NCBI RefSeq assembly: GCF_023195915.1
Contig: NZ_JALPRP010000001.1
Span: 496,001 to 560,000, forward strand
Direction of reading: 5' to 3'
DNA from: Methanoculleus sp. 7T
Lineage (GTDB): Archaea > Halobacteriota > Methanomicrobia > Methanomicrobiales > Methanoculleaceae
DNA length: 64,000 nt
In this document: positions 1-8,890 of the stretch, in pieces
Position numbering within the stretch: position 1 is the stretch's first letter
Layout: each line of letters begins with the position of its first letter
Translations under genes and position numbers: made by a program
Notes under the pieces: generated by a model
Told to the model about the DNA's origin: nothing
What the model saw: only the letters and a program-made list of their open reading frames with translations
The model's database searches: none

Positions 1-335
1 GCGAAGTCGAACCCGAAGAGGACGGCGGTGGCGTAGCCGCCTATCCACGGGATAATGACGCCGAGCAGCCCGATGACGCCGTAACGCAGATCGAGGATAT
101 CCCTGATATCGAACTCAAAACCGATGACGAAGAGGAGAATGATCGCCCCGAGGTGCGCCAGACTCTGTACGAAGTCCGTGTAGGTGATCAGGCCGAGCAC
201 GCTCGGTCCGACCAAGACCCCCACGAGAATGGCCCCGATCGTCGCCGACTGGTTGATTCTGGAGGCCACCAGGTAACCGGCGAGAGCGAGGAAGAGGAGG
301 AGGCTCATCTGGATCTCAATTGCTAGGGCTTCCAT
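1..335 (-). CDS. Kef/NapA-type cation:proton antiporter, N-terminal fragment
   Basis: The gene runs off the left edge of the window; only about the first 111 residues are visible, starting at the ATG ending at 335. The translation is strongly hydrophobic. It opens with a membrane segment containing LLLFLALAGYLVASRINQ, then a glycine-rich GAILVGVLVGPSVLGLI stretch and LGAIILLFVIGFEFDI. These are typical of the first three membrane segments of CPA2-family (Kef-type) sodium or potassium/proton antiporters. The ion cannot be decided from this part. No neighbour lies in an operon with it inside the window. Family call is fairly safe; function beyond that is inference. Confidence 0.8.
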   Translation of the reverse strand, partial: MEALAIEIQMSLLLFLALAGYLVASRINQSATIGAILVGVLVGPSVLGLITYTDFVQSLAHLGAIILLFVIGFEFDIRDILDLRYGVIGLLGVIIPWIGGYATAVLFGFDF

Positions 336-531
336 AACTTCTCGGGATTACTGGTAATCGAGGCCTTAAGAATCGTACGGAACTTTGGGTAGTTGCAGGG
401 CGGGGCTCTCGGCGATGGCATTTCGGAGCGGGATATCCGAGAGGCCGCACCTACATCTCCCGGCTCCGATGAACACGAACTCACGGAGGGTATGGGAAGC
501 AGGGCGAGTCGCCTAACTGGCGTTAATTCGG
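336..531. other. Intergenic gap, nothing recognised
   Basis: Short region between the antiporter start and the end of the glycosidase gene. It must hold the antiporter promoter. I see no RNA gene, repeat or convincing small ORF. Confidence 0.5.
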
Positions 532-1578
532 TTAATGTCGGCCAAGCTCGTCGATCAGCATGCGATAAACCTCGAACGCAGGCTTCGGGGAGTAATCGTC
601 GCGTAAGATGCCGAACTGACGGAAGAGATCCGGGTTGGAACTGTCTGCATCCCGGAGATCGAACAACTCGTAGCGAGTGACGTTATAATTGCCCCGATAC
701 TCGTAAACCGTGCGTATGATCGTTTCAAGAACTTCAGCCTGCTGCTCGTACGAGCGGTCCGGGCCGGTCGGCCACCCGTTCTCCGCCACATGTATCGGGA
801 CCGTTGCAGGTATGCCTGCCGAAGGTAGGGATGTTTCACAGAACGAACGCAGAGCGAACTCAACAAAGTGGCGTATGTCGCCCGGCAGACCCGATGGAGC
901 CAGCGGGAAGAAGACATCCGGATAAATGTCGAGGCCGACGTAGTCCAGAGACTTCACGAACGTATCCCCGCCGAGCGCGCCGATATCCGTCCAGAAATCG
1001 TGCGCATCCGTCTCGAAGAAGGGTACGGCGCTAAAACCGATCTGCAACGTGTCGAACCCGCACCGTCGGGCTTCTTCTTTCGCCGCAACGACGCCCCGTA
1101 CGAGCGCCTCCCGAACGTTCGGAAAACTGCCGTCGATGATAGGCACATGCGTGAGGTTAGGTTCCTCGGTCACCTGGAGCGACGCAATTTCCGACCCGTA
1201 ACGCCGAACTACGGTTCTGACAAACTCAACCCACCCAGCGACGTTTCCACTCTCCGACATATATGAGAGCACCAGATCCAGTTCCCTGCCGTCGCCGCCG
1301 TACTGTAAAAAGTCCTTGGGTTGGCTGCTGTCCGCCTTCGGGTCGGGAGATGAATCCGTGTAATGGAGATAGCACCGTACGGCGAACGATTTCGCGTCGC
1401 CCTCCAGTCTGCCGACCATCTCCCTGATGCACGCAGGATCATCGGGTTTACCGGACGCCATACCGACATCGGTCCCCAGGATTCCACCCGGATAGATCCC
1501 AAACACCAATTTAGGCGCCCCTGCAGAACGTGCAGGAGGCATCCAACCCTCTATTGCTTGGGGTTGTTCGTTACTCAT
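532..1578 (-). CDS. Clan GH-A-like glycoside hydrolase (TIM barrel)
   Basis: A 348-residue protein with the two acidic signatures expected of a clan A retaining glycosidase: TEEPN at residues 137-141, resembling the acid/base NEP motif, and ENGWPTG at 265-271, resembling the nucleophile motif of GH1/GH17/GH53-type enzymes. Barrel-like strands such as LDYVGLDIYPDVF lie between them. There is no signal peptide or membrane segment, so it is probably cytoplasmic, unusual for a polysaccharide-degrading enzyme. It stands alone, with its own TATA box at 1601-1610 only about 25 bases before the ATG. Substrate is unknown. It could act on a compatible solute, storage glycan or glycoside; family assignment is by motif only. 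Confidence 0.6.
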   Translation of the reverse strand: MSNEQPQAIEGWMPPARSAGAPKLVFGIYPGGILGTDVGMASGKPDDPACIREMVGRLEGDAKSFAVRCYLHYTDSSPDPKADSSQPKDFLQYGGDGRELDLVLSYMSESGNVAGWVEFVRTVVRRYGSEIASLQVTEEPNLTHVPIIDGSFPNVREALVRGVVAAKEEARRCGFDTLQIGFSAVPFFETDAHDFWTDIGALGGDTFVKSLDYVGLDIYPDVFFPLAPSGLPGDIRHFVEFALRSFCETSLPSAGIPATVPIHVAENGWPTGPDRSYEQQAEVLETIIRTVYEYRGNYNVTRYELFDLRDADSSNPDLFRQFGILRDDYSPKPAFEVYRMLIDELGRH

Positions 1579-1600
1579 CCCTCAGTATTGGGATGTCGGT

Positions 1601-1610
1601 CGTATAAATT
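1601..1610 (-). promoter_or_regulatory. TATA box of the glycosidase gene
   Basis: On the minus strand the sequence AATTTATACG is centred about 27 bases before the ATG at 1578. That places the expected start of transcription at or next to the start codon, so the mRNA may be leaderless. Confidence 0.5.
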
Positions 1611-2209
1611 CGCTAAGACCGGAGAACAGCCCGACTGTCGAAGCGGCCGGAACATTGATCTCGGGTACTCCGGAAACCGAACCGATACAAGAGATATCCG
1701 CCATGCCTCGGCCGTTCCCAAGCGGGGCGCACCACCGATGACTGCGGCTCGTACCTGCCCGGCAGTAGGTGTACGGAAGATCTGATACGTTGGTCTTGGT
1801 GCGGCTACGCTAACCCGACGTAGGGTGGAAGAAGGAGAGATTGTCCCAAAACGCTATTACCGGGAGGGGGACCCCCGCGGCGATACCCAATGAGAAGCCG
1901 TTTCACCCGCCTAGCCCAGAATATGGTTCAGATGGTGGATGTCCCGGATAAGTATCTTCGGAGGACGTGAAACCGTCACTCATACCCCCGGGCAATATCA
2001 GAACTTTAAGTTCAGTACCCCAGGCATACCGCGCAGATCACCTCAGTTCTATTCATCATAGTAGGCAGATCTACCTCTCATTAAAATTTAAGCAAGAGAG
2101 ACCCGGCGCCGAGGTGCCAGGTACATCAATCAATCAAACTCGCCGGCACCCTCCCCGATAATGCCGCAATGAGAGCAGTGCCGCAACGTCTGGGTCTTCC
2201 TGCTGTCCG
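1611..2209. other. Intergenic gap, no gene recognised
   Basis: About 600 bases with only short, unsupported open frames. I see no RNA gene fold. It lies between the glycosidase promoter and a YkgJ-like pseudogene, so part of it may be decayed sequence. Confidence 0.4.
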
Positions 2210-2544
2210 TCACGTGCTTCCCCCCTTCAGTTGTGGGCAGTCATCTACTGTTGAGTCCTCGTAGGGGAAGTGCTGGCACATCAAGGGCCGGTCTGGGCTG
2301 TCGTAGATCGCGCAGGTGCTTGCACGGGGTGTTGAAGACCAGCCACGTCCCGTGTTCGTCGTCGTGAGTGGAGATGCGGCTGCCTATGCCCACGAGCAGT
2401 TTGAACCGCTGGAACTCCGACCGGACGATATCGGGGTATGGAGGGAGCCGTCAGCGGGAGGATACCAGATCCCGAACACCTCGCAGCAGCGACCGCAGCC
2501 TTTGCAGTCGTCGGATGTCACCCGCTTGGAGGGTTGGGTTTCAT
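2210..2544 (-). pseudogene. YkgJ-family cysteine-cluster protein, frameshifted relic
   Basis: Three minus-strand frames together read as one YkgJ-type (putative zinc/iron-chelating) protein. Frame one carries the hallmark CKGCGRCCEVFGIWYPP. After a shift the reading continues as YPDIVRSEFQRFKLLVGIG through HGTWLVFNTPCKHL. After a second shift it reads CAIYDSPDRPLMCQHFPYE and DDCPQLKGG, then a stop at 2210-2212. The N-terminus also seems shifted, with MKPNPPSG in another frame. An intact family member lies at 30552-31094. At least two frameshifts separate parts that align in the right family order, so this is a decayed gene unless the assembly contains indel errors. Confidence 0.7.
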
Positions 2545-2796
2545 GCCGGCACCGCCTCCGACTGGGTCTGCTCGGGCGCCGGGGCCGGGGCATCCCACCG
2601 GAGGTATCGGCCGTCCGCAGTCCATGCGCGGAGGGTAGTCGGCCCCGGACGAGCGATGTGGCGAGCGTCGATGCCATTCCACAGGAGCGTTTTTAATTGA
2701 CTTCTCGGCTTCAGAAACGTGACCGGAACTCACAGAAAAGCGTGATGAACAGTGCTGTAAAAAACTATGCCATGAGTAGTGAACATAAGGTTTTCA

Positions 2797-2869
2797 TACC
2801 CCCGGGCGGATTCGAACCGCCGTCGCCGGATCCAAAGTCCTGCATGATTGACCGCTACACTACGGGGGT
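2797..2869 (-). tRNA. tRNA-Gln (anticodon UUG)
   Basis: The minus strand folds as a tRNA. The 7-bp acceptor stem is ACCCCCG with CGGGGGT, and the T arm is GGCGG-TTCGAAT-CCGCC. The anticodon loop CTTTGGA gives anticodon TTG (glutamine). The discriminator base is A. The 3' CCA is not encoded, as the next bases are TGA. The anticodon stem has one mismatch. No intron is seen. Confidence 0.9.
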
Positions 2870-2999
2870 GAACAAGGCGGACATGAGCCGCCGGGTACCG
2901 TCGGTACCAGCTCTTATATTCTATGCATCCCGGGATTATATCGGTTTGGTAAGCAAGCAACCGAGGGAGCCGGAGGAGTGGGGGTGAGGCGCCCCGGCC

Positions 3000-4352
3000 T
3001 CACGCCCGCTCGAAGTCGTCCTCGAACCTGACGATATCGTCCTCGCCGGTATACTCCCCGATCTGCACCTCGATCAGTTCGAGCGGCAGGAGGCCGGGGT
3101 TTGCAAGACGGTGAATCGTCCCCGCCGGGACGAAGGTGGACTCGCCGTTCCGAAGGAGGTAGGTCGCATCCCCGATCGTCACCTCTGCGCACCCGGTGAC
3201 GACCACCCAGTGCTCGGAGCGGTGATGGTGCATCTGGAGGGAGAGGCGGCGCTTCGGGGGGACGGTGACCCGCTTGATCTTGTAGGACTGTCCTTCCTCA
3301 AGGTTCGTGTAGGAGCCCCAAGGCCGGTGGACCTGTGTGTGGAAGAGCGCACGGGAGTCTCCCTTCTCGCGGAGGGCCTTTGCTATCTCACCCACCCGTT
3401 GGGCTTCGTTTCGGGCGGCGACCAGGATCGCGTCCTTTGTCTCGACGATGGCAAGGTCGTGGACCCCGACGGTGGCGACCAGGCGATCGGCGATGACCAA
3501 GTTCTCGGAAGAGTCGATCCCGATATGCTCGCCCCTGACCGCGTTGCCGCTCCCGTTCTTCGGCAGGGCGGCATAGAGGGCGTCGAAGTTCCCGACATCG
3601 TTCCAGTCGGCTTCAAGCGGCACGACCGCCGCCCGACGGGTCTTCTCCATGACCCCGTAGTCAATGGAGAGGGCCGGAGTCGCTCCGTATGCCTCCTCAA
3701 CGGGATGTTCGAACGCCCTGACCACCTCCGGCGCGCACGCCTCGCACTCGGCGAGGAAGAGACCTGCGTCAAAGCAGAACATGCCGGAGTTCCAGAGGTA
3801 GCCGTCGGCGACATACCGCTCGGCGGTCGCAAGGTCGGGCTTCTCCACGAAGGCGTCCACGAGCGAGCCCTCACCAAGAGGCTCGCCCGGCCGGATGTAG
3901 CCGTAGCCGGTGTGGGGGGAGGTCGGCCGCACCCCGAAGACCACCAGATAGTCCTTTGCGAGCCGCTCGGCGCGGAGGAAGGCCTCGTGGAAGAGCCCGT
4001 TCGCGGCGATCAGGTGGTCGGAAGGGAGCACGGCGACCGTATCGGGCCCGTCATCCCTCGTTACCTCCCGGACGCCGTAGTAGATCGCCGGCAGGGTGTT
4101 CTTCCCTATCGGCTCCACGATGACCCGGCAGTCGCACCCGATGGCGGCGAGTTGGTCCCTGACCAGAAACTTATGGTCCGTATTGGTGACGACGGCGATC
4201 TCCTGGGGGGAGGAGAAGAGGAGCGCCCTCTTTACTGTCTTCTGGAAGAGGGATTCGTCGTCGACCAGTGGGATGAACTGTTTCGGGTAGTGTTCCCTTG
4301 AGAGCGGGAAGAGGCGGGTGCCGCTCCCGCCTGCAAGAATGAGTGTCTTCAT
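3000..4352 (-). CDS. manC: Mannose-1-phosphate guanylyltransferase / mannose-6-phosphate isomerase
   Basis: A 450-residue two-domain enzyme of the ManC/AlgA type. Residues 1 to about 290 are a nucleotidyltransferase with the signature GGSGTRLFPLSREHYPKQF near the start, making GDP-mannose from mannose-1-phosphate and GTP. The C-terminal part, from HRPWGSY on, is a type II phosphomannose isomerase cupin with the metal-site stretch HHHRSEHWVVVTG. Length is normal for the bifunctional family. GDP-mannose feeds glycan and dolichol-mannose synthesis, which fits the glycosylation genes elsewhere in the window. It is a single gene with a promoter region near 4380-4415. Confidence 0.93.
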   Translation of the reverse strand: MKTLILAGGSGTRLFPLSREHYPKQFIPLVDDESLFQKTVKRALLFSSPQEIAVVTNTDHKFLVRDQLAAIGCDCRVIVEPIGKNTLPAIYYGVREVTRDDGPDTVAVLPSDHLIAANGLFHEAFLRAERLAKDYLVVFGVRPTSPHTGYGYIRPGEPLGEGSLVDAFVEKPDLATAERYVADGYLWNSGMFCFDAGLFLAECEACAPEVVRAFEHPVEEAYGATPALSIDYGVMEKTRRAAVVPLEADWNDVGNFDALYAALPKNGSGNAVRGEHIGIDSSENLVIADRLVATVGVHDLAIVETKDAILVAARNEAQRVGEIAKALREKGDSRALFHTQVHRPWGSYTNLEEGQSYKIKRVTVPPKRRLSLQMHHHRSEHWVVVTGCAEVTIGDATYLLRNGESTFVPAGTIHRLANPGLLPLELIEVQIGEYTGEDDIVRFEDDFERA

Positions 4353-4383
4353 GAGGATGACTCCGTGCCGCAGGGCACTCGAT

Positions 4384-4400
4384 TGTATTACTCTATTACA
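4384..4400. promoter_or_regulatory. Imperfect palindrome upstream of manC
   Basis: TGTATTACTCTATTACA is an almost symmetrical site about 32 bases before the manC start, beside an AT-rich, TATA-like TTTTTATT on the minus strand near 4407-4416. It could be an operator for a helix-turn-helix regulator; this rests on symmetry alone. Confidence 0.25.
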
Positions 4401-4696
4401 GTAAGGGGAATAAAAACATAGGGCCTCCGAAGAGGTTCGGGCGAACCGAGCACTCTGCCGGTACCGGACGGCGATAGCAGGGGTGGAAGAGCCTGACCGA
4501 CGGCCATGCAGGATGCTGCGATGAGATCCGGGCAGAGCAACCGGTTATATCGCATCAAGCGGTGTATGAACGCTCTGTCACGTACCTGGGGGCCTGTTGA
4601 AACCCAGTTCCGGTTCTATTCACCCCCACCCCGAGATGGGGAGAGATGCCGGGACCCGGATTGTTCCCCATGATTGGCCATTCAGATGCAGGGATA

Positions 4697-4760
4697 GCCC
4701 CGGGATTGTTGCGACCATTCGCAGTGAACTGGCGGGGGTTCAACAGAGCCGTACTTGGAT
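4697..4760 (+). repeat. Weak copy of a dispersed intergenic repeat
   Basis: The stretch GATTGTTGCGACCATTCGCA followed by a GAACTGGCGGGGGTTCAACA-type tail resembles 8838-8885, where GATTGCGACCTTCCGGAGCG is followed by a near-identical tail. The surrounding gap 4417-4790 holds no gene I can support. Confidence 0.35.
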
Positions 4761-4790
4761 GCTTCACCGTGACTGCACCTACCGGGCCCT

Positions 4791-4803
4791 AAAAAAAGAA
4801 TAA
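4791..4803 (-). terminator. T-rich terminator after the TPR gene
   Basis: On the minus strand, TTATTCTTTTTTT lies a few bases past the stop codon at 4811, a typical archaeal U-run terminator. Confidence 0.5.
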
Positions 4804-4810
4804 TACCTGC

Positions 4811-5275
4811 TCACGCCCGGGTCATCGTCAAGTTCCCGGGGTAAAGCGACCGGGCCTGCGGGTCGAGGTCTTCCGCGACCGCAAGGGCCTGTTCAGCTTC
4901 CCGATACTTCCCAAGCCTGCCGAGCACCATGCCGTAGGTGACCCAGGCGAAGATGCACAACCGGTCGAGGGCGAGCGCCCGGGTGCATGCGAGAACCGCC
5001 TCCTGAGGGCGGCCGAGCCGGGCGAGGATCACCGCTCGGTTGTTCCATGCATAGACATCTTCGTTGTCGCAGAGGAGCGCCGCACTGAATGCGGCGAGCG
5101 CCTCCTCATAGCGGCCTTGCCGTTCGAGCGCCACACCCTTGTTGTTCAGGGCCGCCGGATCGTGCGGGCCATCTGCTATCACATCGTTGTACGCCCGCAG
5201 CGCGTCTCTATCATCCCTTTTATAGGGGATCTCCGGTGTAAGTAATCGGGGCATACGTGTTACCTCGCACCCCAT
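4811..5275 (-). CDS. Tetratricopeptide-repeat protein
   Basis: A 154-residue soluble protein made mostly of three consecutive TPR units between about residues 40 and 145. The units are recognisable from AALNNKGVALERQGRYEEAL, AWNNRAVILARLGRPQEAV and AWVTYGMVLGRLGKYREAE. TPRs form helical hairpins that bind other proteins; there is no catalytic domain. It is transcribed alone and ends in a U-run terminator. Its partner cannot be guessed from the context, which is sugar-nucleotide metabolism on both sides. Confidence 0.8.
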   Translation of the reverse strand: MGCEVTRMPRLLTPEIPYKRDDRDALRAYNDVIADGPHDPAALNNKGVALERQGRYEEALAAFSAALLCDNEDVYAWNNRAVILARLGRPQEAVLACTRALALDRLCIFAWVTYGMVLGRLGKYREAEQALAVAEDLDPQARSLYPGNLTMTRA

Positions 5276-5415
5276 ACTGCGGAATGAAGATATATAGATT
5301 CCTGCAGCCGCAACAGCCCGGATGCGAGCAATCCTGAATCGGCCCGCCGGTCGCTCCGCCGCCCCGAAAAATCCGAAGGAGAATTGTTATGGGTCGATGG
5401 GAGGTTTTGGACCCC

Positions 5416-6360
5416 TCACCGGCGCAATCCGGCGACGCCGTCTCGGAACCATGCCACCGTCTCGCGGAGCCCCTCATCGACCGTGCAGCTGGGTGAGAAA
5501 CCGAATGCATCCTCGGCACGGGATATGTCGGCGAGCGAGTCACGCACATCCCCCGGCCGGGGCGGTTCGTATATCGGCCGGTGGTGTATGCCCGTGATCT
5601 CGGAGAGGTTCGCGGCAAGTTTGTTGAGGCTGATCCGGCGGCCCCCGGCGATGTTGAAGACGCCCGAGGCGCCGCTCTCCATTGCCAGGATGTTTGCCCG
5701 GACAACATCTGCAACGAAGACGAAGTCTCGAGTCTGCTCCCCGTCGCCGTAGATGATCGGCGGCTTCCCGTCGAGCAGGCGGGCGATGAACTTCGGGATC
5801 ACCGCCGCATACTCGGAGTTAGGGTCCTGCCGAGGACCGAAGACATTGAAGTAGCGGAGGAAGACCGCCCTGATGCCGTAGAGTTCCGAGAAGACCTTCC
5901 CATAGTACTCGCCCGCGAGTTTTGATACTGCGTAGGGGGAGAGGGGCGTCGCCGTCATCGCCTCGCGTTTGGGGAAGGTCGGGTCGTCGCCGTAGATCGC
6001 CGAGGTAGAAGCCGCCACAACCGCCGAGACGTTGCATTCCTTTGCCGCCCAGAGGACGTTGAGGGTCCCCACTACGTTCACCTCGTTCGTCTCTAGGGGT
6101 TTTTCCACGGAGCGGGGAACCGAGGCGACTGCCGCTTGGTGAAAGATGCCGTCTGCTCCGGCACAGGCATCGGTGAGCAGCGGGAGGTCGGTGACGCTCC
6201 CCTCGATGAACGTCACCCGGGGATGGCTGATGAGATGCTCGATATTCTCACGCCGCCCCGAGGAGAGGTCGTCGAGGATGACGACCTCATGGTCGCGGGC
6301 CAGCCGCTCCGCGAGGTTGGACCCAACGAACCCCGCCCCGCCTGTGACGATGTAGCGCAT
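5416..6360 (-). CDS. NAD-dependent nucleotide-sugar epimerase (UDP-glucose 4-epimerase family)
   Basis: A 314-residue extended short-chain dehydrogenase/reductase. The N-terminal MRYIVTGGAGFVGSNLAERL is the Rossmann dinucleotide-binding glycine motif. The catalytic YxxxK lies in SPYAVSKLAGEYYG, preceded by the serine-rich ASTSAIYGDD strand. RYFNVFGPRQDP and a C-terminal substrate-binding part complete the GalE/WbpP-like pattern. It probably interconverts UDP-glucose/galactose or their N-acetyl forms for surface glycans; the exact sugar is not readable. It is near manC but on its own transcript. A second family member lies at 61295-62227. Confidence 0.85.
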   Translation of the reverse strand: MRYIVTGGAGFVGSNLAERLARDHEVVILDDLSSGRRENIEHLISHPRVTFIEGSVTDLPLLTDACAGADGIFHQAAVASVPRSVEKPLETNEVNVVGTLNVLWAAKECNVSAVVAASTSAIYGDDPTFPKREAMTATPLSPYAVSKLAGEYYGKVFSELYGIRAVFLRYFNVFGPRQDPNSEYAAVIPKFIARLLDGKPPIIYGDGEQTRDFVFVADVVRANILAMESGASGVFNIAGGRRISLNKLAANLSEITGIHHRPIYEPPRPGDVRDSLADISRAEDAFGFSPSCTVDEGLRETVAWFRDGVAGLRR

Positions 6361-6706
6361 GTGGATACGGTAGGTGCTTCAGTGATTTGAGCGTTGCCGG
6401 AGGGGTCCAAGTTCGAGATAAGAGGGACGTGGTATACGACCTGTTCGGCGGAAGGAGGCATAAGGATGCCGCAGCAGAACCGCACCGCAACCGGGAGCAC
6501 CCGCCGCGAGGATGGGCAATCCATGAGGCCGGGCACCGCCGGAGTTTTTGGGAAAGCCGTGCCCTCGCACCCCAAGCCCCACGGTGGTCGTCTCACGCTC
6601 AAACACAAGTCCGGCGAACGGTGCTCGAGCACGCCCGGAGACTGCTGTACCGATTCGCACCCATATAGCATCATGTAGTTTATCCCCATCAACCGACCGA
6701 CCCGGA
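6361..6706. other. Intergenic gap with faint repeat resemblance
   Basis: No gene is supported here. A stretch around 6550-6565 (GGGAAAGCCGTGCC) matches the GGAAAGCCGTGCC motif of the dispersed repeats at 22427 and 39753, so part of this gap may be a worn copy. Confidence 0.35.
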
Positions 6707-7627
6707 TCACTCCTCTTTCTTTCCGTTCGAGAGAGGGAAATACTGCTGATAGACCCGTTTGCGCTCCTCGACGTCGGTGTGTAGGTAGATTTCAGTCGTC
6801 TTAATGGAAGAGTGCCCCAAGTTCTCCTGCACGACACGGAGGTTCTTCGACCGCCGGTAGAGTTCGCTCGCATAAGAATGACGGATTTTGTGCGGCGTAA
6901 TCCCGGCGGGAGCATACTGATTAAAGAGGTGCTGAACGGTCCGAGGAGAGATATGGGCCCCCTGCTGGCCCACAAAGAGCGGCCCCTCAATCTTGTTGCC
7001 GATGAACCGGTCGATATCCTCAAGGGTCTCTTCGTCGACGAAGACGGTCCGGATCTTATCGCCTTTCCCCTTTACCCGAATTGTCTGCTCCTCGAAATCG
7101 ATGTCCTCGACGTTGATCGCACAGAGCTCCGAGACGCGGACGCCGGTGGCGTAGATCAGGCGGACGATCAGCCGGTCCCGCTCATCTACAATAGAGTTGA
7201 TCAGGCGGATCACTTGACTATGTTTGAGGTATTTTAGTTCCTGATTCTTAATCCGGGGCCGTTCCACCCCGAGCATGGGGTTCGCGACCACGGCCCCCTG
7301 CGTATAGAGGTAGCGGTAGAACGAGGAGAGCGTCGATATCATCCGATGGAGGGTCTTCGGCTTATAATCCCGCCCTTCCGAGAGGCAGGAGAAGAAATCG
7401 GTGACGAGGGCCGCAGATACGTTGACGTCGGCATCCAGCGAGGCGTTATCAAATGCACCCTCATCGAACGAGATTTGGTCCGGGCCCGAATGCTCTCGGA
7501 GCCAGGCATACCGAGCGAAGCGTTCGATGGTCTGACCGTACTTTTTGATGGTCCGAGGGGAGTAATTCCGCATCCTGAGGTAGTTTCTGAAGCGATCCAG
7601 CCATTCCGAGAACGAGGTGTTTTCCAT
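6707..7627 (-). CDS. xerA: XerA-type tyrosine recombinase
   Basis: I place the start at the ATG ending at 7627, giving 306 residues beginning MENTSFSEWLDRFRNYL; the upstream extension of the open frame reads like non-coding sequence. Residues 1-110 form a SAM-like core-binding domain. The catalytic domain shows R164 (TGVRVSELCA), a lysine in VKGKGDKIR, H246 and R249 (HKIRH), H272 (LGHSSIKTT) and the nucleophile Y281. The size and compact fold match archaeal XerA, which resolves chromosome dimers at dif. A 28-bp dif-like site sits 34 bases upstream. An integrase of a lost element is the alternative. Confidence 0.85.
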   Translation of the reverse strand: MENTSFSEWLDRFRNYLRMRNYSPRTIKKYGQTIERFARYAWLREHSGPDQISFDEGAFDNASLDADVNVSAALVTDFFSCLSEGRDYKPKTLHRMISTLSSFYRYLYTQGAVVANPMLGVERPRIKNQELKYLKHSQVIRLINSIVDERDRLIVRLIYATGVRVSELCAINVEDIDFEEQTIRVKGKGDKIRTVFVDEETLEDIDRFIGNKIEGPLFVGQQGAHISPRTVQHLFNQYAPAGITPHKIRHSYASELYRRSKNLRVVQENLGHSSIKTTEIYLHTDVEERKRVYQQYFPLSNGKKEE

Positions 7628-7660
7628 TAGATAATGAATAGAATAAAGGAGCATATCAAA

Positions 7661-7688
7661 ATTGCGGTAAATCACTATTCCCCGCAAT
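7661..7688. other. dif-like recombination site (11-6-11 inverted repeat)
   Basis: Arm one is ATTGCGGTAAA, the spacer TCACTA, and arm two TTCCCCGCAAT. Reversed, arm two reads ATTGCGGGGAA, matching arm one at 9 of 11 positions. The 28-bp, 11-6-11 layout is that of Xer/dif sites, and it lies directly upstream of the tyrosine recombinase gene. It could instead be an operator for that gene. Confidence 0.45.
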
Positions 7689-8594
7689 CTTGATTTCCAC
7701 CGAGAAGTCACCACCGGACTCCGCCGGGGGTACCGGCCACGGCAGCACCGATCCCGGGGGAGCAAACCCCCGATATGCTCGCGAACCGGGCGCAGACCCG
7801 GCCAGGCCAAAGGCCGGGAGATCGGCGGCAAACGCCGGCGGTTCGAAGGGCAAACGGGGATCCGGGTTTCGCCCGAGGACCAGAAGCATGCCCGCCCAGA
7901 CCGCACTCTTCAGAAAGATATCGAGGAGCAGCCCCGCGAGCGATGTGGGGATTCCCGAAGTGATGCCGCGAAAATCGACGGGTTAGTTCCAAAAAAGGTA
8001 TTCGGGTGATGCAGGAGGTATTGGTGTTAGGAGGTATGGGGCTGCTCTCCGGGTGGTCGGAGGCAGACCCTGATGAATACGTTCTCATCCGAGTATATGA
8101 ACCCCATACCGCGCGGGGAGAAAGTGAACGGACATGGTGGCACACGCCAGGCCAAGCAGCCGCCGGGCCCCACCCATATATAAATGACCTCCACAGAAAC
8201 GCTCAGACGCCCGAACGTCCACTGAGACAATTGTTCATACGGGGAGGGCAACGATCGCGGCTTACAGACCCGATACGAGGACCCTGAAACTCGAGCGACC
8301 GTCCCGCAGAGGACATGACCCGACGTTCAAAACCCACGTGGACCACCCGAATTACGGCCCTGATGAATCCCCCAGACAACAACGATCAGATCTGTTGAGA
8401 CCCCATTCCGGTTCCGGCCTTCGTCCCCGCCCCCGATAAGGTTGGCACCGGACCGGGCTTGTTCCACGGGATCGCCGGCATAGCGGCGGAAAATCTCATC
8501 CCCCGGACTGCACACCCGGCAGTGCTCGAACTCTGCCTGCCCTCCGGGGCACGTATCGCGAGTCGCACCTTAACGGCGCTCCTGCTCTGTTCCC
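7689..8594. other. Long gap without a supported gene
   Basis: Several GC-rich open frames overlap here on both strands. A minus-strand frame at about 7656-7981 reads partly like a hydrophobic protein (SLAGLLLDIFLKSAVWAG), but it has no good start or recognised family and ends in low-complexity proline/alanine sequence. I leave it unassigned; it may be the tail of a decayed gene. Confidence 0.35.
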
Positions 8595-8890
8595 CCGGAA
8601 CATCGCATATCGCCACGCACGGCCCCCGCCCCCGAGGGGCGGGAAATCGACCGGCCGAAGGGCGGGAGCGTGAGAAACCCGAAGAGTTTCGAGTAACGAC
8701 GCCCCAGTAGGAGCGGAGTTTGAGCACCGCAGGTGTGAGTGAGGAGGCCGAAGGCCGGGCTGGGGACCACAACAGAAAGGAGTCCACTGGCGGCCCCTTG
8801 CGGGGAGGAGAGCCCGCCCCCCGAGTATGGCCCTAGGATTGCGACCTTCCGGAGCGAACAGGCCGGGTTTCAACAAAGCCCGAATTACGA
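8595..8890 (-). repeat. Dispersed hairpin-rich intergenic repeat, copy C
   Basis: Read on the minus strand, this block contains the GGCCTTCGGCC, TGCTCAAACTCCGCTCCTA, GAAACTC/GAGTTTC-like and CCCGCCCCTCGGGGGCGGGG modules in the same order as 54391-54485 on the plus strand. It also holds CGACCTTCCGGAGCGAACAG near 8842, shared with about 4700. The block is full of short hairpins with three-base loops and has no supported coding sequence. Confidence 0.6.

Noticed and set aside
3111-4301. A 396-codon plus-strand frame opposite manC
   Set aside because: Antisense shadow; manC carries full catalytic motifs on the minus strand.
7656-7981. A minus-strand hydrophobic open frame upstream of xerA
   Set aside because: It has a short membrane-like stretch but no start with ribosome binding site, no family, and it runs through the dif-like site; not enough to call a gene.
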